A stretch of DNA of 41,411 nt from an uncultured Spirochaetales bacterium (lineage in GTDB: Bacteria; Spirochaetota; Spirochaetia; Sphaerochaetales; Sphaerochaetaceae): the NCBI GenBank assembly GCA_949285905.1, contig CASDZV010000010.1, positions 1 through 41,411 of the forward strand. Reading direction: 5' to 3'. How positions within the stretch are numbered: the first letter of the stretch is position 1; each line of letters opens with the position of its first letter. Shown in pieces: positions 14,470 through 23,029 of this stretch. A program made the position numbers and the translations under genes. The notes below the pieces were generated by a model. The model worked only from the letters and a program-made list of their open reading frames with translations, made no database searches and had not been told where the DNA came from.

Positions 14470-16674
14470 TTAACCGATGATCATCAGCTTTGTGCCAGAC
14501 TGAAGCTGGTCACCCTGGTTGACGAGAATCTGCTGCACAGTGCCATCGCAAGGTGAGTAGATTTCATTCTCCATCTTCATAGCTTCCATGACCATGAGGA
14601 CCTGATCTTTCTTTACAGCGTCGCCGACTTTCACGTTGAAGCGGAGCACGAGACCCGGCATCGGGGCATTGATCTCTGTCCCTGCGCTTGGCGCTGCAGG
14701 AGCTGGCTGTACTGGTGCCGGCTGTACAGCAGGAGCTGGTTCCGGAGCCGGTGCAGGAGCTGCCTGTACAGGTGCGGGCTGCGGAGCTGGTGCTGCGGCT
14801 ACAGCGACTCCTCCGATAGTCATCAGGAGATCTCCTGACTGAAGCTGCTGGCCCTGTGAGACAGGGATGGATGAGATTACACCATCACATGGTGCGTAAA
14901 TCTCGTTCTCCATCTTCATAGCTTCCATGACCATGATGATGTCATCTTTCTTTACAGTGTCACCGACTTTTACATTGATGCGGAGCACGAGGCCCGGCAT
15001 TGGTGCCTTGATCTCCTCAGATCCTGTGACAACTGTCTGCTGTACAGGAGCTGCAGCCGGAGCTGGCTGTGCTGGTGCTGCTGCAGGAGCTGCCTGAATG
15101 CCGTCAGCGATTGTATATGGATAGGCAACACCATTGACAGTAGCTGTTCCGTTCTGGAGCTGTACGCCATATGTGCGGCCATTGACAGAGACTGTATAGC
15201 TGCCGTTGCCACCGCTTGTCTTCGGAGCTTCAGCTGCCTTCTTTGCCTCTTCTGCCTTCTTCATCTCGCTCTTGAGTCTTACACCATTGACCTTTGCCTT
15301 GCCTGTGAGGTAGAGGATTCCCTTCTCCTTGCAAGCTGCTGCGATGAAGATATTCTCATCTGTGATAGGAAGATTTGCATCTTCGAGCATCTTCTTTGCT
15401 GCTGCAACACCCTTGTTCGGGTCCTTGTCATTGATGTCTACACACTTTTCGGTTGTTGGCTCGAGATGCAGCTGCTCTGAAGCGAGCTTTACAACTTCCG
15501 GATCTGGTGGGCATGGTGTCTTTCCGAAGTATCCGAGAACCATCTTGCCATATCCTTCAGCGAACTTCTTCCATGGTCCGAACATGACATTGTTGAATGC
15601 CTGCTGGAAATAGAACTGGGAAACAGGTGTTACAGATGTTCCGAAACCACCCTTTGCAACAGTCTCGCCCATAGCTTCTACAATCTGAGGATACTTGTCC
15701 ATCAGTCCATTGTCTCTGAGCATCTGTGTGTTTGCTGTAAGAGCTCCGCCCGGGAGTGGGAAGAACGGGATTTCAGGGTTGACTGCTGTTGCCTCTGGAG
15801 GGAGGAAGTAGTCTGACATGCACTCCTCGAAAATCTTCTCTGCCTCGCGGACTTTGTTGATATCGATATCGAGAGTGTAGTCTGTTCCTCTGAATGCGTG
15901 CCACATTGTAAGGATGTCTGGCTGGCATGTGCCGCCGGAGCATGGAGACATCGAGAGGTCAATGCTGTCTGCGCCTGCGTCGAGAGCTGACATGTACTGT
16001 GCAATTGAAACACCTGCTGTCTCGTGTGAATGGAAGACAATCTTCACATTTGGACCGAGGAGCTTTCTTGCTCTCTTTACTGTCTCATATACATTGTGCG
16101 GAGTTGATGTGCCTGAAGCATCCTTGAAGCAGACTGAATCGAATGGGATTCCTGCATCGAGGATCTCGCGGAGGATTCTCTCATAGAACTCAGGTGTGTG
16201 TGCGCCTGTGACTCCTTCAGGGAGGCTCATCATTGTGACTGTGACTTCGTGCTTGAGTCCTGCTTCGTGGATAGCACGGCCGCTGTCGATGAGGTTGTTC
16301 ACGTCATTGAGTGCATCGAAGTTTCTGATAGTTGTCATGCCATGCTTCTTGAAAAGCTGTGCATGGAGCTTGATGACGTCTCTTGGCTGTGAGTCGAGAC
16401 CTACAACATTGACGCCGCGGGCAAGTGTCTGGAGATTTGCATCCGGACCCGCTACACGTCTGAATTCATCCATCATCTCGAATGCGTCTTCGTTTGTGTA
16501 GAAATAGAGTGACTGGAATCTTGCTCCGCCACCTGCCTCGAAATGAGTAATGCCTGCTTCTTTGGCAGCTGCAACTGCTGGCATGAAGTCCTTTGTGAAC
16601 ACACGTGCGCCATAAACTGACTGGAAGCCGTCACGGAACGCAGTGCACATGAAGTCTACTTTCTTCTTGCTCAT
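14470..16674 (-). CDS. oadA: Oxaloacetate decarboxylase alpha subunit with two biotinyl domains
   Basis: This 734-residue protein has an N-terminal carboxyltransferase TIM barrel (about 1-300; FMCTAFRDGFQS start, FKDASGT, HSHETAG) and the conserved OadA/PycB central domain (about 300-470). A charged linker and a pre-biotinyl beta segment (about 500-530) follow. Then come two complete biotinyl domains, each with the MEAMKMENE motif: lysines K587 (codon 14914-14916) and K700 (codon 14575-14577). A roughly 45-residue Ala/Pro/Gln-rich linker separates them. Most family members have one biotinyl domain. The reaction moves CO2 from oxaloacetate to biotin, which OadB then decarboxylates. AGGGG precedes the ATG. 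The two domains are close in sequence but not identical, so this is a real in-frame duplication, not an assembly echo. Confidence 0.94.
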   Translation of the reverse strand: MSKKKVDFMCTAFRDGFQSVYGARVFTKDFMPAVAAAKEAGITHFEAGGGARFQSLYFYTNEDAFEMMDEFRRVAGPDANLQTLARGVNVVGLDSQPRDVIKLHAQLFKKHGMTTIRNFDALNDVNNLIDSGRAIHEAGLKHEVTVTMMSLPEGVTGAHTPEFYERILREILDAGIPFDSVCFKDASGTSTPHNVYETVKRARKLLGPNVKIVFHSHETAGVSIAQYMSALDAGADSIDLSMSPCSGGTCQPDILTMWHAFRGTDYTLDIDINKVREAEKIFEECMSDYFLPPEATAVNPEIPFFPLPGGALTANTQMLRDNGLMDKYPQIVEAMGETVAKGGFGTSVTPVSQFYFQQAFNNVMFGPWKKFAEGYGKMVLGYFGKTPCPPDPEVVKLASEQLHLEPTTEKCVDINDKDPNKGVAAAKKMLEDANLPITDENIFIAAACKEKGILYLTGKAKVNGVRLKSEMKKAEEAKKAAEAPKTSGGNGSYTVSVNGRTYGVQLQNGTATVNGVAYPYTIADGIQAAPAAAPAQPAPAAAPVQQTVVTGSEEIKAPMPGLVLRINVKVGDTVKKDDIIMVMEAMKMENEIYAPCDGVISSIPVSQGQQLQSGDLLMTIGGVAVAAAPAPQPAPVQAAPAPAPEPAPAVQPAPVQPAPAAPSAGTEINAPMPGLVLRFNVKVGDAVKKDQVLMVMEAMKMENEIYSPCDGTVQQILVNQGDQLQSGTKLMIIG

Positions 16675-16689
16675 TTTTCTGAACCCCTT

Positions 16690-16995
16690 TTAGTTTCTGG
16701 ATTTGTCGTAAGCAGCTACGATTGCTGCAGCGACTGCTGCGTCATCTCCTGCTGGAGCTGTGGCAGCTTTCGGCTGAACCTGCACTGTTGCTGCCTGAAC
16801 TGGGGCAGCCGCTGGTGCCGCGCTCTGGTGGTTTCCCTCAAGACCTTTTATAACCTTGCTCATCAGCTTTGTAGCGAAGATCAGTATAACAAGGAAGATG
16901 AAAACCGTGCCCATGCCGAGCACCAGGAGTACGAGGCCATCTTTAATCTGTGCGACAAGCACATCTTTTGGCATATTTGTCAACATTGGCAACAT
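16690..16995 (-). CDS. oadG: Oxaloacetate decarboxylase gamma subunit
   Basis: This protein has about 101 residues with one transmembrane helix (LVLLVLGMGTVFIFLVILIF). A charged stretch and an Ala/Pro/Gln-rich flexible linker follow, ending in DDAAVAAAIVAAYDKSRN, the typical OadG C terminus. Family knowledge: it anchors the alpha subunit to the beta subunit and aids assembly, often through Zn binding. The frame opens further upstream at a GTG (17010). I place the start at the ATG at 16995 because CAGGAG sits just before it. First gene of the oad operon; the promoter lies at 17033-17061. Confidence 0.88.
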   Translation of the reverse strand: MLPMLTNMPKDVLVAQIKDGLVLLVLGMGTVFIFLVILIFATKLMSKVIKGLEGNHQSAAPAAAPVQAATVQVQPKAATAPAGDDAAVAAAIVAAYDKSRN

Positions 16996-17032
16996 ATAAC
17001 ACTCCTGCACCTATATTAGGTTTCAAGTTCAG

Positions 17033-17061
17033 AATATATCAAAGAATTACATTCCTCTCAA
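17033..17061 (-). promoter_or_regulatory. Predicted sigma-70 promoter of oadGAB
   Basis: On the minus strand TTGAGA (17061-17056) and TATATT (17038-17033) are separated by 17 bp. An alternative, TTGATA plus TAATAT with 18-bp spacing, lies slightly downstream. Either fits transcription into oadG. Confidence 0.5.
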
Positions 17062-17063
17062 TA

Positions 17064-17077
17064 TATGCAAATGCATA
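17064..17077. promoter_or_regulatory. Operator-like palindrome between oadG and GH28
   Basis: TATGCA-AA-TGCATA is a perfect 6-bp-arm inverted repeat, immediately upstream of the predicted oad -35 and 78 bp before the GH28 start. A regulator bound here could act on either divergent operon. A weaker AT-rich hairpin (17084-17090 with 17102-17108) lies beside it. Confidence 0.4.
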
Positions 17078-17154
17078 CAAAAACTCTTTTCATCGCTTGC
17101 AAAAAGAGGGCGTCGCATAGAAGATTGAAAATATGTGAAAACAGGAGGGAAACA

Positions 17155-18480
17155 ATGGATTATGATGTACTTTGCTACGGCGCAATAGGTGATGGGAAAA
17201 CCGATGATTCCGTATTCATCCAGAAAGCAATAGATGAGGCCTCCGCATCGGGCGGCGGCCGTGTTGTCCTCGATGGCAACAAGGTGTATCTGAGCTCTTC
17301 CCTGGTGCTCAGAAAGGGTGTGAATCTTTGCGTAGTGAGAGGATCCAGGCTGCTGGCGACTCCTGTCCTTGAGAACTATGTCCACCCGAACGATGGGAAA
17401 AAGGATAATGGTGTGTCTATTGCCGGCACACCAGTGACTCTCAAGCCATCCTATGCTTTTATATACGCGCTCGATGCCGATGATATCGCAATCACGGGCG
17501 ATGGTGTCATTGATGGTAATTGCTATGCATTTGTGAAGCGTGTGTCCCAGTACTATGTAACTGGGGATTTCTATCCAAGGCCGACAATGATTTATATCGA
17601 GCATTGCAACCACGTTACAGTGAAAGACATAACGCTTACAAATGCTCCCTTCTGGACGCTTCATCCTGCGGGATGTGATGATGTGCTGATTCAGAATATC
17701 AGGATACTTAATCCTCTTGATGTTGCGAATTCGGATGGAATAGATCCGGATCATTCGTCGAATGTGCGTATTCTCGGTTGCCATGTCGAGGCGGCTGATG
17801 ATTGTATCTGTCTGAAGAGCTCTGCCGGGAATATGGAATACGGACCGACTGAGAATATCGTGATTGCTGACTGTACGCTCAAATCAACATCTGCGGCTCT
17901 CAAGATAGGAACAGAAGGAACAGGTAACTTCAGAAACATCGTCGTGCATGGAGTGACTATAAGCGGGACAAACAGGGCAATCTCTATCCAGATAAGGGAT
18001 GGCGGCTGTGTCAGCAATGCTGTTTTCTCTGATATCACAATCGAGACGCGGCGTTTCGCTCCATGCTGGTGGGGAACTGCGGAGGCCATTGCCATCACAT
18101 CAATAAACAGAGTTGAAGGAAAGGAATCCGGAACGATTGAGAATGTCACATTTGAGAACATAACCGCCTCAGGTGAGAATGGTGTGTTCATTGCCGGCAA
18201 CCACAAAGTTAAGAATATAAGGATGCGCAACGTGCGTATCGAGATGAAGAGTACTTCAAAATGGGAGAAGGGGCTCTATGACTATCGGCCGGGCGAAGGA
18301 ACAGAGGTCGTGAAGCGTGGCAGTTCAGCATTTTTCATCACAGGTGTGGATGGTCTTGTCATGGAGGATTGCTCTGCAGTTTTCCTTGATAAAGCAGATG
18401 GCGCATTTGTCAGTGCTCTTGATATCTCGGATTCAAGGTATACAGAGAACAGGAATTTCCGTTCGGAGGGAATTGACTGA
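17155..18480 (+). CDS. Glycoside hydrolase family 28 (polygalacturonase-like), cytoplasmic
   Basis: This 441-residue right-handed beta-helix protein has the N-terminal YGAIGDGKTDD motif that opens GH28 and related helices. The catalytic aspartates are D194 in NSDGID and D215/D216 in AADDCI. The canonical GHG of endo-polygalacturonases is replaced by a SAALKIGTE segment (about 246-254), and RIK by QIR. Such variation is found in exo-acting or rhamnogalacturonan-directed bacterial members. There is no signal peptide, so it acts on imported oligosaccharides. The ATG at 17155 follows AGGAGGG; an in-frame ATG at 17065 lies in the promoter region. The stop overlaps the GH38 start by one base (TGATG). 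Confidence 0.9.
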   Translation: MDYDVLCYGAIGDGKTDDSVFIQKAIDEASASGGGRVVLDGNKVYLSSSLVLRKGVNLCVVRGSRLLATPVLENYVHPNDGKKDNGVSIAGTPVTLKPSYAFIYALDADDIAITGDGVIDGNCYAFVKRVSQYYVTGDFYPRPTMIYIEHCNHVTVKDITLTNAPFWTLHPAGCDDVLIQNIRILNPLDVANSDGIDPDHSSNVRILGCHVEAADDCICLKSSAGNMEYGPTENIVIADCTLKSTSAALKIGTEGTGNFRNIVVHGVTISGTNRAISIQIRDGGCVSNAVFSDITIETRRFAPCWWGTAEAIAITSINRVEGKESGTIENVTFENITASGENGVFIAGNHKVKNIRMRNVRIEMKSTSKWEKGLYDYRPGEGTEVVKRGSSAFFITGVDGLVMEDCSAVFLDKADGAFVSALDISDSRYTENRNFRSEGID

Positions 18481-21400
18481 TGATTGACAGATCCAAGCGC
18501 ATTCTTGCAATTCTCCGCTATCTGGAAAATCTTCAGCTGGGGGAACTGCAGCCTGTTGATAACATTGAAACTGCAGCTTCCGGATATGATATTCCCCTCT
18601 CTTTCCCGGAAGCAGAATGCTGGAGGCATTTCGGCAGTGACGAGACCTGGGGAGGCCCTGATATGCATCAGGTGTTCCGTGCAGTTCTTGATGGTAGGGA
18701 AGGAGAGCCTCTTGCGATTGTCCTCGACACGGACTCAAAAGTCCGCTGGAGTACTGATAATCCCCAGATTCTTGTCTATCTCAACGGTTCTCTACGGGGA
18801 ACAATGGATATGAATCATCGCATGCTGGTTCTCTCGGAGAAGTGCAGAAAAGACGAGACGTTTTCGCTTGGGTTCTATGCATATGTGAATAGCCGGGATC
18901 GTTCAAGCTTCTTCCGCCTTTATTCTGCTGTGCCTTCCCTTGCTGTTATGTCGCTTTATTTTGACATGAAGAATATTTATGAGGCGGCGGTTCTTCTTGA
19001 TGAAGGAGATGAGGAGCGCTTTGCAGCGTTTGCTGTGCTGGAAGATGCTGTCAATGTCCTTGATACCCGGCGCCCGGATCTGCTCTCTGCTTCTGTGCCT
19101 GAAGCGGAGAGAATCATCGCATCATACTTTGCTGCGCGCACAGAATCATCTGTGACAGTCTCCTCTGTGGGAAGCACGCATATTGACGTGGCATGGAAAT
19201 GGCCGCTCAGGCAGACAAGGCAGAAAGCTGTCAGAAGTGCGCTGACAGCTCTCAATTTAATGGAGCACTATCCTGATTTCCGTTTCCTGCTGACTCAGCC
19301 CCAGGTCTATGAGTTCATCAGAGAAGAGCGTCCAGATGTCTTTTCACGTATCTTGGAACGTATCAGGGAAGGCCGATGGGAAGCGGAAGGCGGTATGTGG
19401 CTTGAGAGCGACTGCAACCTCGCCTCCGGGGAATCTCTTGTGCGCCAGCTTCTCTATGGAAAGCGCTATTTTTCAGAAGTCCTGGGGGCACCTGAGTCAG
19501 AGATTCTCTGGCTTCCGGATGCTTTCGGATTCAATGGCAACCTTCCCCAGATTATGAAAAGAGCCGGTATCCGGTATTTCATGACAACGAAGATAAGCTG
19601 GAGCGATACGCACATCTTCCCTTATGATATTTTCTCCTGGAAAGGCATCGATGGCTCTGAAGTGCTCTCCTATTTCATTTCAACCCGGGATGCTGTGAGC
19701 GATGGTCGTCATCCAGATTACCACACAACTTACAACGGACTGCAGAATGCTTCCCAGATAACAGGTACGTGGAAGCGCTTCCAGGATAAGGATGTCACAA
19801 ATAATGTACTGACATGTTTCGGTTACGGAGACGGCGGGGGCGGACCGACGTACGAAATGCTGGAGAACACAAAGAGACTCTCGCATTCAATAGCCCGCTG
19901 TCCGAAAACAGTCCATACAACGGCTCATGACTTCTTTTCCCGGCTTTCCCAGTGTGCTGGCACTCTTCCCTGCTGGACAGGTGAGCTCTATTTTGAGTAT
20001 CACCGCGGAGTGATGACAAGCATTGCAGAGGAGAAGAAGTGGAACAGACGCATAGAGTGCCTTACGCACGATGCTGAGGCCCTCTCTGTCATCGCTGGTA
20101 TTGATGCTCCTGACCTTGTGAGTGTATGGAAGACGATTCTGCTCAATCAGTTCCATGATATCCTCCCAGGTTCTGCTATTGACGAGGTGTATGAAGAAGC
20201 CTTCAGGGAATATTCAGAAGCCGCAGAGAAGGACAGAGCTGTGATAGAGCGCTCTCTTTCCGCTCTCTTCCAGTCTGGAAAGAGAATAACAGCTGTTAAC
20301 ACAACAGGACATAAGCGCACATCGGTAGTGTCGCTTACAAAGGCTGCTGACGGCTATGAAGGGGCGCTTTCATATGATGGGCGTCATCTTTATCTTGCAG
20401 AGGATGTTCCCCCGTACGGTGCAGCTGAAATCTGCCACAGCGTGGCTGGTGCGAACGTCATTGATGGTTCTGCAACATCATTTGAAACTCCGTTTTACCG
20501 CATAACGATGGACGGAAATGGCTGTTTTGCTTCAGTTTTTGATAAAGAAGCGGGCCGTGAGGTCATCACAGCAGGAGAAGGTGGAAACAGAATCATTTCC
20601 TATGAAGACCGGCCTCTCCGATTTGACAACTGGAACCTTGAAGAGTATTACCGCGAGAAGCCATATCCATGGGAATGCAGTGGAGAATGCGAGATTGTCG
20701 AGAACAATGCGCTACGTGGTGTAGTCAGAGTTGTGCGCTCATCGCTCTCATCAACTCTTGTGCAGCATATTGTTTTCTACCGTCATACAAAGCGTATAGA
20801 TTTCATCTCCTCTCTTGACTGGGATGGGGATCACCTTCTTGTGAAGGCTGAATTCCCTGTAGCTGTGCATTCCTACAGTGCAGACTATGAGATACAGTTT
20901 GGTGCTATAACGCGCTCTGCTGTCATGAACACAGACTGGGACAGAGCAGCATTCGAGGTTCCTGCTCTGCGCTGGAGTGACCTTTCAGAACCAGGATATG
21001 GTGTGTCTCTCATTACAGACAGCCGTTATGGTTACAGCATCAAGGAGGGTGTGATGACACTCTCGCTTCTCAAGTCGGGGACGGATCCTGCAGAGAATGC
21101 CGACCATGGAAAGCATGAATTCGTCTACTCGCTTTTCCCTCACTGTGGAACATGGCGTGAAGGTGGCACTGTCATGGAAGCGGAGGACTTGAATCACAGT
21201 ATGTATCTGGTAGCTGCAGAGTGTCCATCTCTTCCTTCGTTTGTATCTTCCGGCAAAGATAACATTGTCATTGATACAGTGAAGCGGGCTGAAAGCGGAA
21301 ATGGTATTGTGCTGAGAGTCTATGAGGCGTACGGGATGAGGACTGAAGCCTGCCTGTCATTTGAAAAGCGATATGACATCTCGGAAACTGATCTTCTGGA

Positions 21401-21485
21401 GCGCGTGGAAAGAAATCTTGGAAATGGGGATAGTGTTGCCCTTTGTTTCAGGCCGTATGAGATAAAAACACTTCTCCTTGTTTGA
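18480..21485 (+). CDS. Glycoside hydrolase family 38 alpha-mannosidase
   Basis: This is a 1001-residue cytoplasmic enzyme. An N-terminal beta-rich domain (1-220) precedes the GH38 catalytic barrel. The barrel has zinc ligands H234 and D236 in STHIDVAW, the EGGMWLESDCN segment (303-312) and the catalytic-nucleophile candidate D347 in LWLPDAFGFNG. The mid-domain and C-terminal beta-sandwich (about 600-1001) match bacterial alpha-mannosidases of about 1000 residues, including LNQFHDILPGSAIDEVYEEA. It removes alpha-linked mannose (or related residues) from oligosaccharides. It is translationally coupled to the GH28 gene upstream, suggesting the two attack the same imported substrate. No promoter of its own. 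Confidence 0.94.
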   Translation: MIDRSKRILAILRYLENLQLGELQPVDNIETAASGYDIPLSFPEAECWRHFGSDETWGGPDMHQVFRAVLDGREGEPLAIVLDTDSKVRWSTDNPQILVYLNGSLRGTMDMNHRMLVLSEKCRKDETFSLGFYAYVNSRDRSSFFRLYSAVPSLAVMSLYFDMKNIYEAAVLLDEGDEERFAAFAVLEDAVNVLDTRRPDLLSASVPEAERIIASYFAARTESSVTVSSVGSTHIDVAWKWPLRQTRQKAVRSALTALNLMEHYPDFRFLLTQPQVYEFIREERPDVFSRILERIREGRWEAEGGMWLESDCNLASGESLVRQLLYGKRYFSEVLGAPESEILWLPDAFGFNGNLPQIMKRAGIRYFMTTKISWSDTHIFPYDIFSWKGIDGSEVLSYFISTRDAVSDGRHPDYHTTYNGLQNASQITGTWKRFQDKDVTNNVLTCFGYGDGGGGPTYEMLENTKRLSHSIARCPKTVHTTAHDFFSRLSQCAGTLPCWTGELYFEYHRGVMTSIAEEKKWNRRIECLTHDAEALSVIAGIDAPDLVSVWKTILLNQFHDILPGSAIDEVYEEAFREYSEAAEKDRAVIERSLSALFQSGKRITAVNTTGHKRTSVVSLTKAADGYEGALSYDGRHLYLAEDVPPYGAAEICHSVAGANVIDGSATSFETPFYRITMDGNGCFASVFDKEAGREVITAGEGGNRIISYEDRPLRFDNWNLEEYYREKPYPWECSGECEIVENNALRGVVRVVRSSLSSTLVQHIVFYRHTKRIDFISSLDWDGDHLLVKAEFPVAVHSYSADYEIQFGAITRSAVMNTDWDRAAFEVPALRWSDLSEPGYGVSLITDSRYGYSIKEGVMTLSLLKSGTDPAENADHGKHEFVYSLFPHCGTWREGGTVMEAEDLNHSMYLVAAECPSLPSFVSSGKDNIVIDTVKRAESGNGIVLRVYEAYGMRTEACLSFEKRYDISETDLLERVERNLGNGDSVALCFRPYEIKTLLLV

Positions 21486-21536
21486 TTGGAGAAGCCATTT
21501 TGCCGTTACTGTGTTATATTCATGGAGGAGAGAATT

Positions 21537-22460
21537 ATGGCTGATAATCAGATGGATGAGTATGAGGCCCAGACCCTTCGCATCCGTTCGCGGATGGACA
21601 GGATCGGGCGTAAGATCATGATAATGAGCGGTAAGGGAGGAGTAGGCAAGACTACTGTCACTGTCAATCTTGCCAATGCCCTTGTGGATATGGGATGCCG
21701 TGTCGGCGTGCTTGATACAGACCTTCATGGTCCAAATGTTGCTGTGATGTTTGGTTGTAAGGATGCAGAGCTGACAAGCGAGGATGGGCATACTTTCATT
21801 CCAGTCGAACCGAGAGAAGGGCTGAAAGTCATGTCACTTGCATTCGCACTGGAGGATCCGGATGCGCCTGTGATCTGGCGGGGAAGTCTCAAGAACAGCG
21901 CGATCAGGCAGTTCCTGTCGGATGTGGAGTGGGGGGATCTGGACTATCTCCTTATCGATACACCTCCTGGAACGGGTGACGAGCAGCTTACAGTCTGCCA
22001 GTCGATTCCAGAGCTTACGGGATCCATCATTGTGACAACACCACAGGAAGTCGCAGTCCTCGATGCCCGCCGCTCTGTCAACTTCTCCAGGAAGCTTGGT
22101 GTTGCCATAATCGGAGTGGTCGAGAATATGTCAGGACTTATCTGCCCATCGTGCAAGCATGAGATTCCTATCTTCGGCAAGGGGGGCGGCAAGAAGATGT
22201 GCCAGGATATGCACGTTCCATTCCTTGGCGCTATTCCTATGGAGGCCGGACTTCCTGATGCGGAAGACGCTGGAAAGGAATGGGTCGCAGAACCTGGTGT
22301 ACATCCGTCTGCTGAGGCTTTAAGAGCGATAGCCAATGAAATAAATAATGGTACAGCTTGCTCAACAAGCCGCGACACATCATTCCTGGGAACACCTTCA
22401 TGCAAGCCGTCTGCATGTGCATCCTGCACATCAAACTGTCCGTCGAGGAAGAATAAATGA
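21537..22460 (+). CDS. Mrp/NBP35-type P-loop ATPase, FeS cluster carrier
   Basis: This 307-residue protein has a deviant Walker A, GKGGVGKTT (32-40). The switch segments DTDLHGPN and DTPPGTGDEQ and the family's cluster-binding CPSC motif (LICPSCKHEI) follow. It would assemble and transfer [4Fe-4S] clusters to client enzymes; several FeS proteins (NfnAB, xanthine dehydrogenase) are encoded nearby. The ATG at 21537 follows GGAGGAG; an in-frame ATG at 21486 lacks a ribosome site. Unusual is a 33-residue C-terminal tail with five further cysteines (C-x13-C-x4-C-x2-C-x3-C). It overlaps the Nudix gene by 4 bp. Confidence 0.93.
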   Translation: MADNQMDEYEAQTLRIRSRMDRIGRKIMIMSGKGGVGKTTVTVNLANALVDMGCRVGVLDTDLHGPNVAVMFGCKDAELTSEDGHTFIPVEPREGLKVMSLAFALEDPDAPVIWRGSLKNSAIRQFLSDVEWGDLDYLLIDTPPGTGDEQLTVCQSIPELTGSIIVTTPQEVAVLDARRSVNFSRKLGVAIIGVVENMSGLICPSCKHEIPIFGKGGGKKMCQDMHVPFLGAIPMEAGLPDAEDAGKEWVAEPGVHPSAEALRAIANEINNGTACSTSRDTSFLGTPSCKPSACASCTSNCPSRKNK

Positions 22461-23029
22461 GAGAAGAACTGATCTGGAAAACAACAGGGAAGAAGAAAGT
22501 GCTTGACTGCCATATCTTCAATGTGCTCTCTGCAGAGCGTCAGGCAGCTGACGGAAGGACGGGTACGTTCGTGGAGATCGAATCGCCCGACTGGATTGTA
22601 GCAATTCCCTGGTTTCTTAAGGATGGAGAACCTTATTTCATCATGGAAGAGCAGTTCAGGCATGGATCTGAGTCTGTCACGCGCGAGTTCCCTGCAGGGC
22701 TTGTAGAGGAGGGGGAGCAGGCGGTTGCTGCCGCAAGGCGTGAGCTGATGGAAGAGACTGGTATGGTCGGCACTTTCACAGAGCTTGGAAATGTCTGCCC
22801 GAACAATGCGTTCATGTCCAACAGACAGTCCTTCTTCCTCGTCACAGATCTGGAGAAGATTGCAGGGCAGTCCCTTGATCCGAATGAGACGATTGATGTG
22901 ATTGAAGTTCCTGTAGAGAGTGTAATCCGCGATATGGGGACAGGACTTTATGACAACGGCATCATGATGATGGCTATAGGCTTTTTCATGCGTTATGCAG
23001 AGTCTCATCCTGAGCTCAGGAGACAGTGA
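22457..23029 (+). CDS. Nudix hydrolase (ADP-ribose pyrophosphatase-like)
   Basis: This 190-residue protein has a complete Nudix box: G at the start of GLVEEGEQA, then AARRELMEETGM, holding the metal-binding REL-EE-G core. The upstream EFPAGLVEEGE context, with a proline ahead of the box, is typical of ADP-ribose pyrophosphatases and related NDP-sugar hydrolases. The exact substrate is not resolved. It is translationally coupled to mrp (ATGA overlap), and its TGA shares one base with the start of the SIMPL lipoprotein, giving a three-gene unit. Confidence 0.9.
   Translation: MREELIWKTTGKKKVLDCHIFNVLSAERQAADGRTGTFVEIESPDWIVAIPWFLKDGEPYFIMEEQFRHGSESVTREFPAGLVEEGEQAVAAARRELMEETGMVGTFTELGNVCPNNAFMSNRQSFFLVTDLEKIAGQSLDPNETIDVIEVPVESVIRDMGTGLYDNGIMMMAIGFFMRYAESHPELRRQ

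Noticed and set aside
14560..14930. Near-duplicate biotinyl segments as an assembly duplication
   Set aside because: The two copies differ at many positions and are separated by a unique Ala/Pro linker in frame, so they are two real domains.
17084..17108. AT-rich hairpin upstream of GH28 as a terminator
   Set aside because: It has only A/T-rich 7-bp arms, and there is no gene upstream on the minus strand whose transcript would end there.
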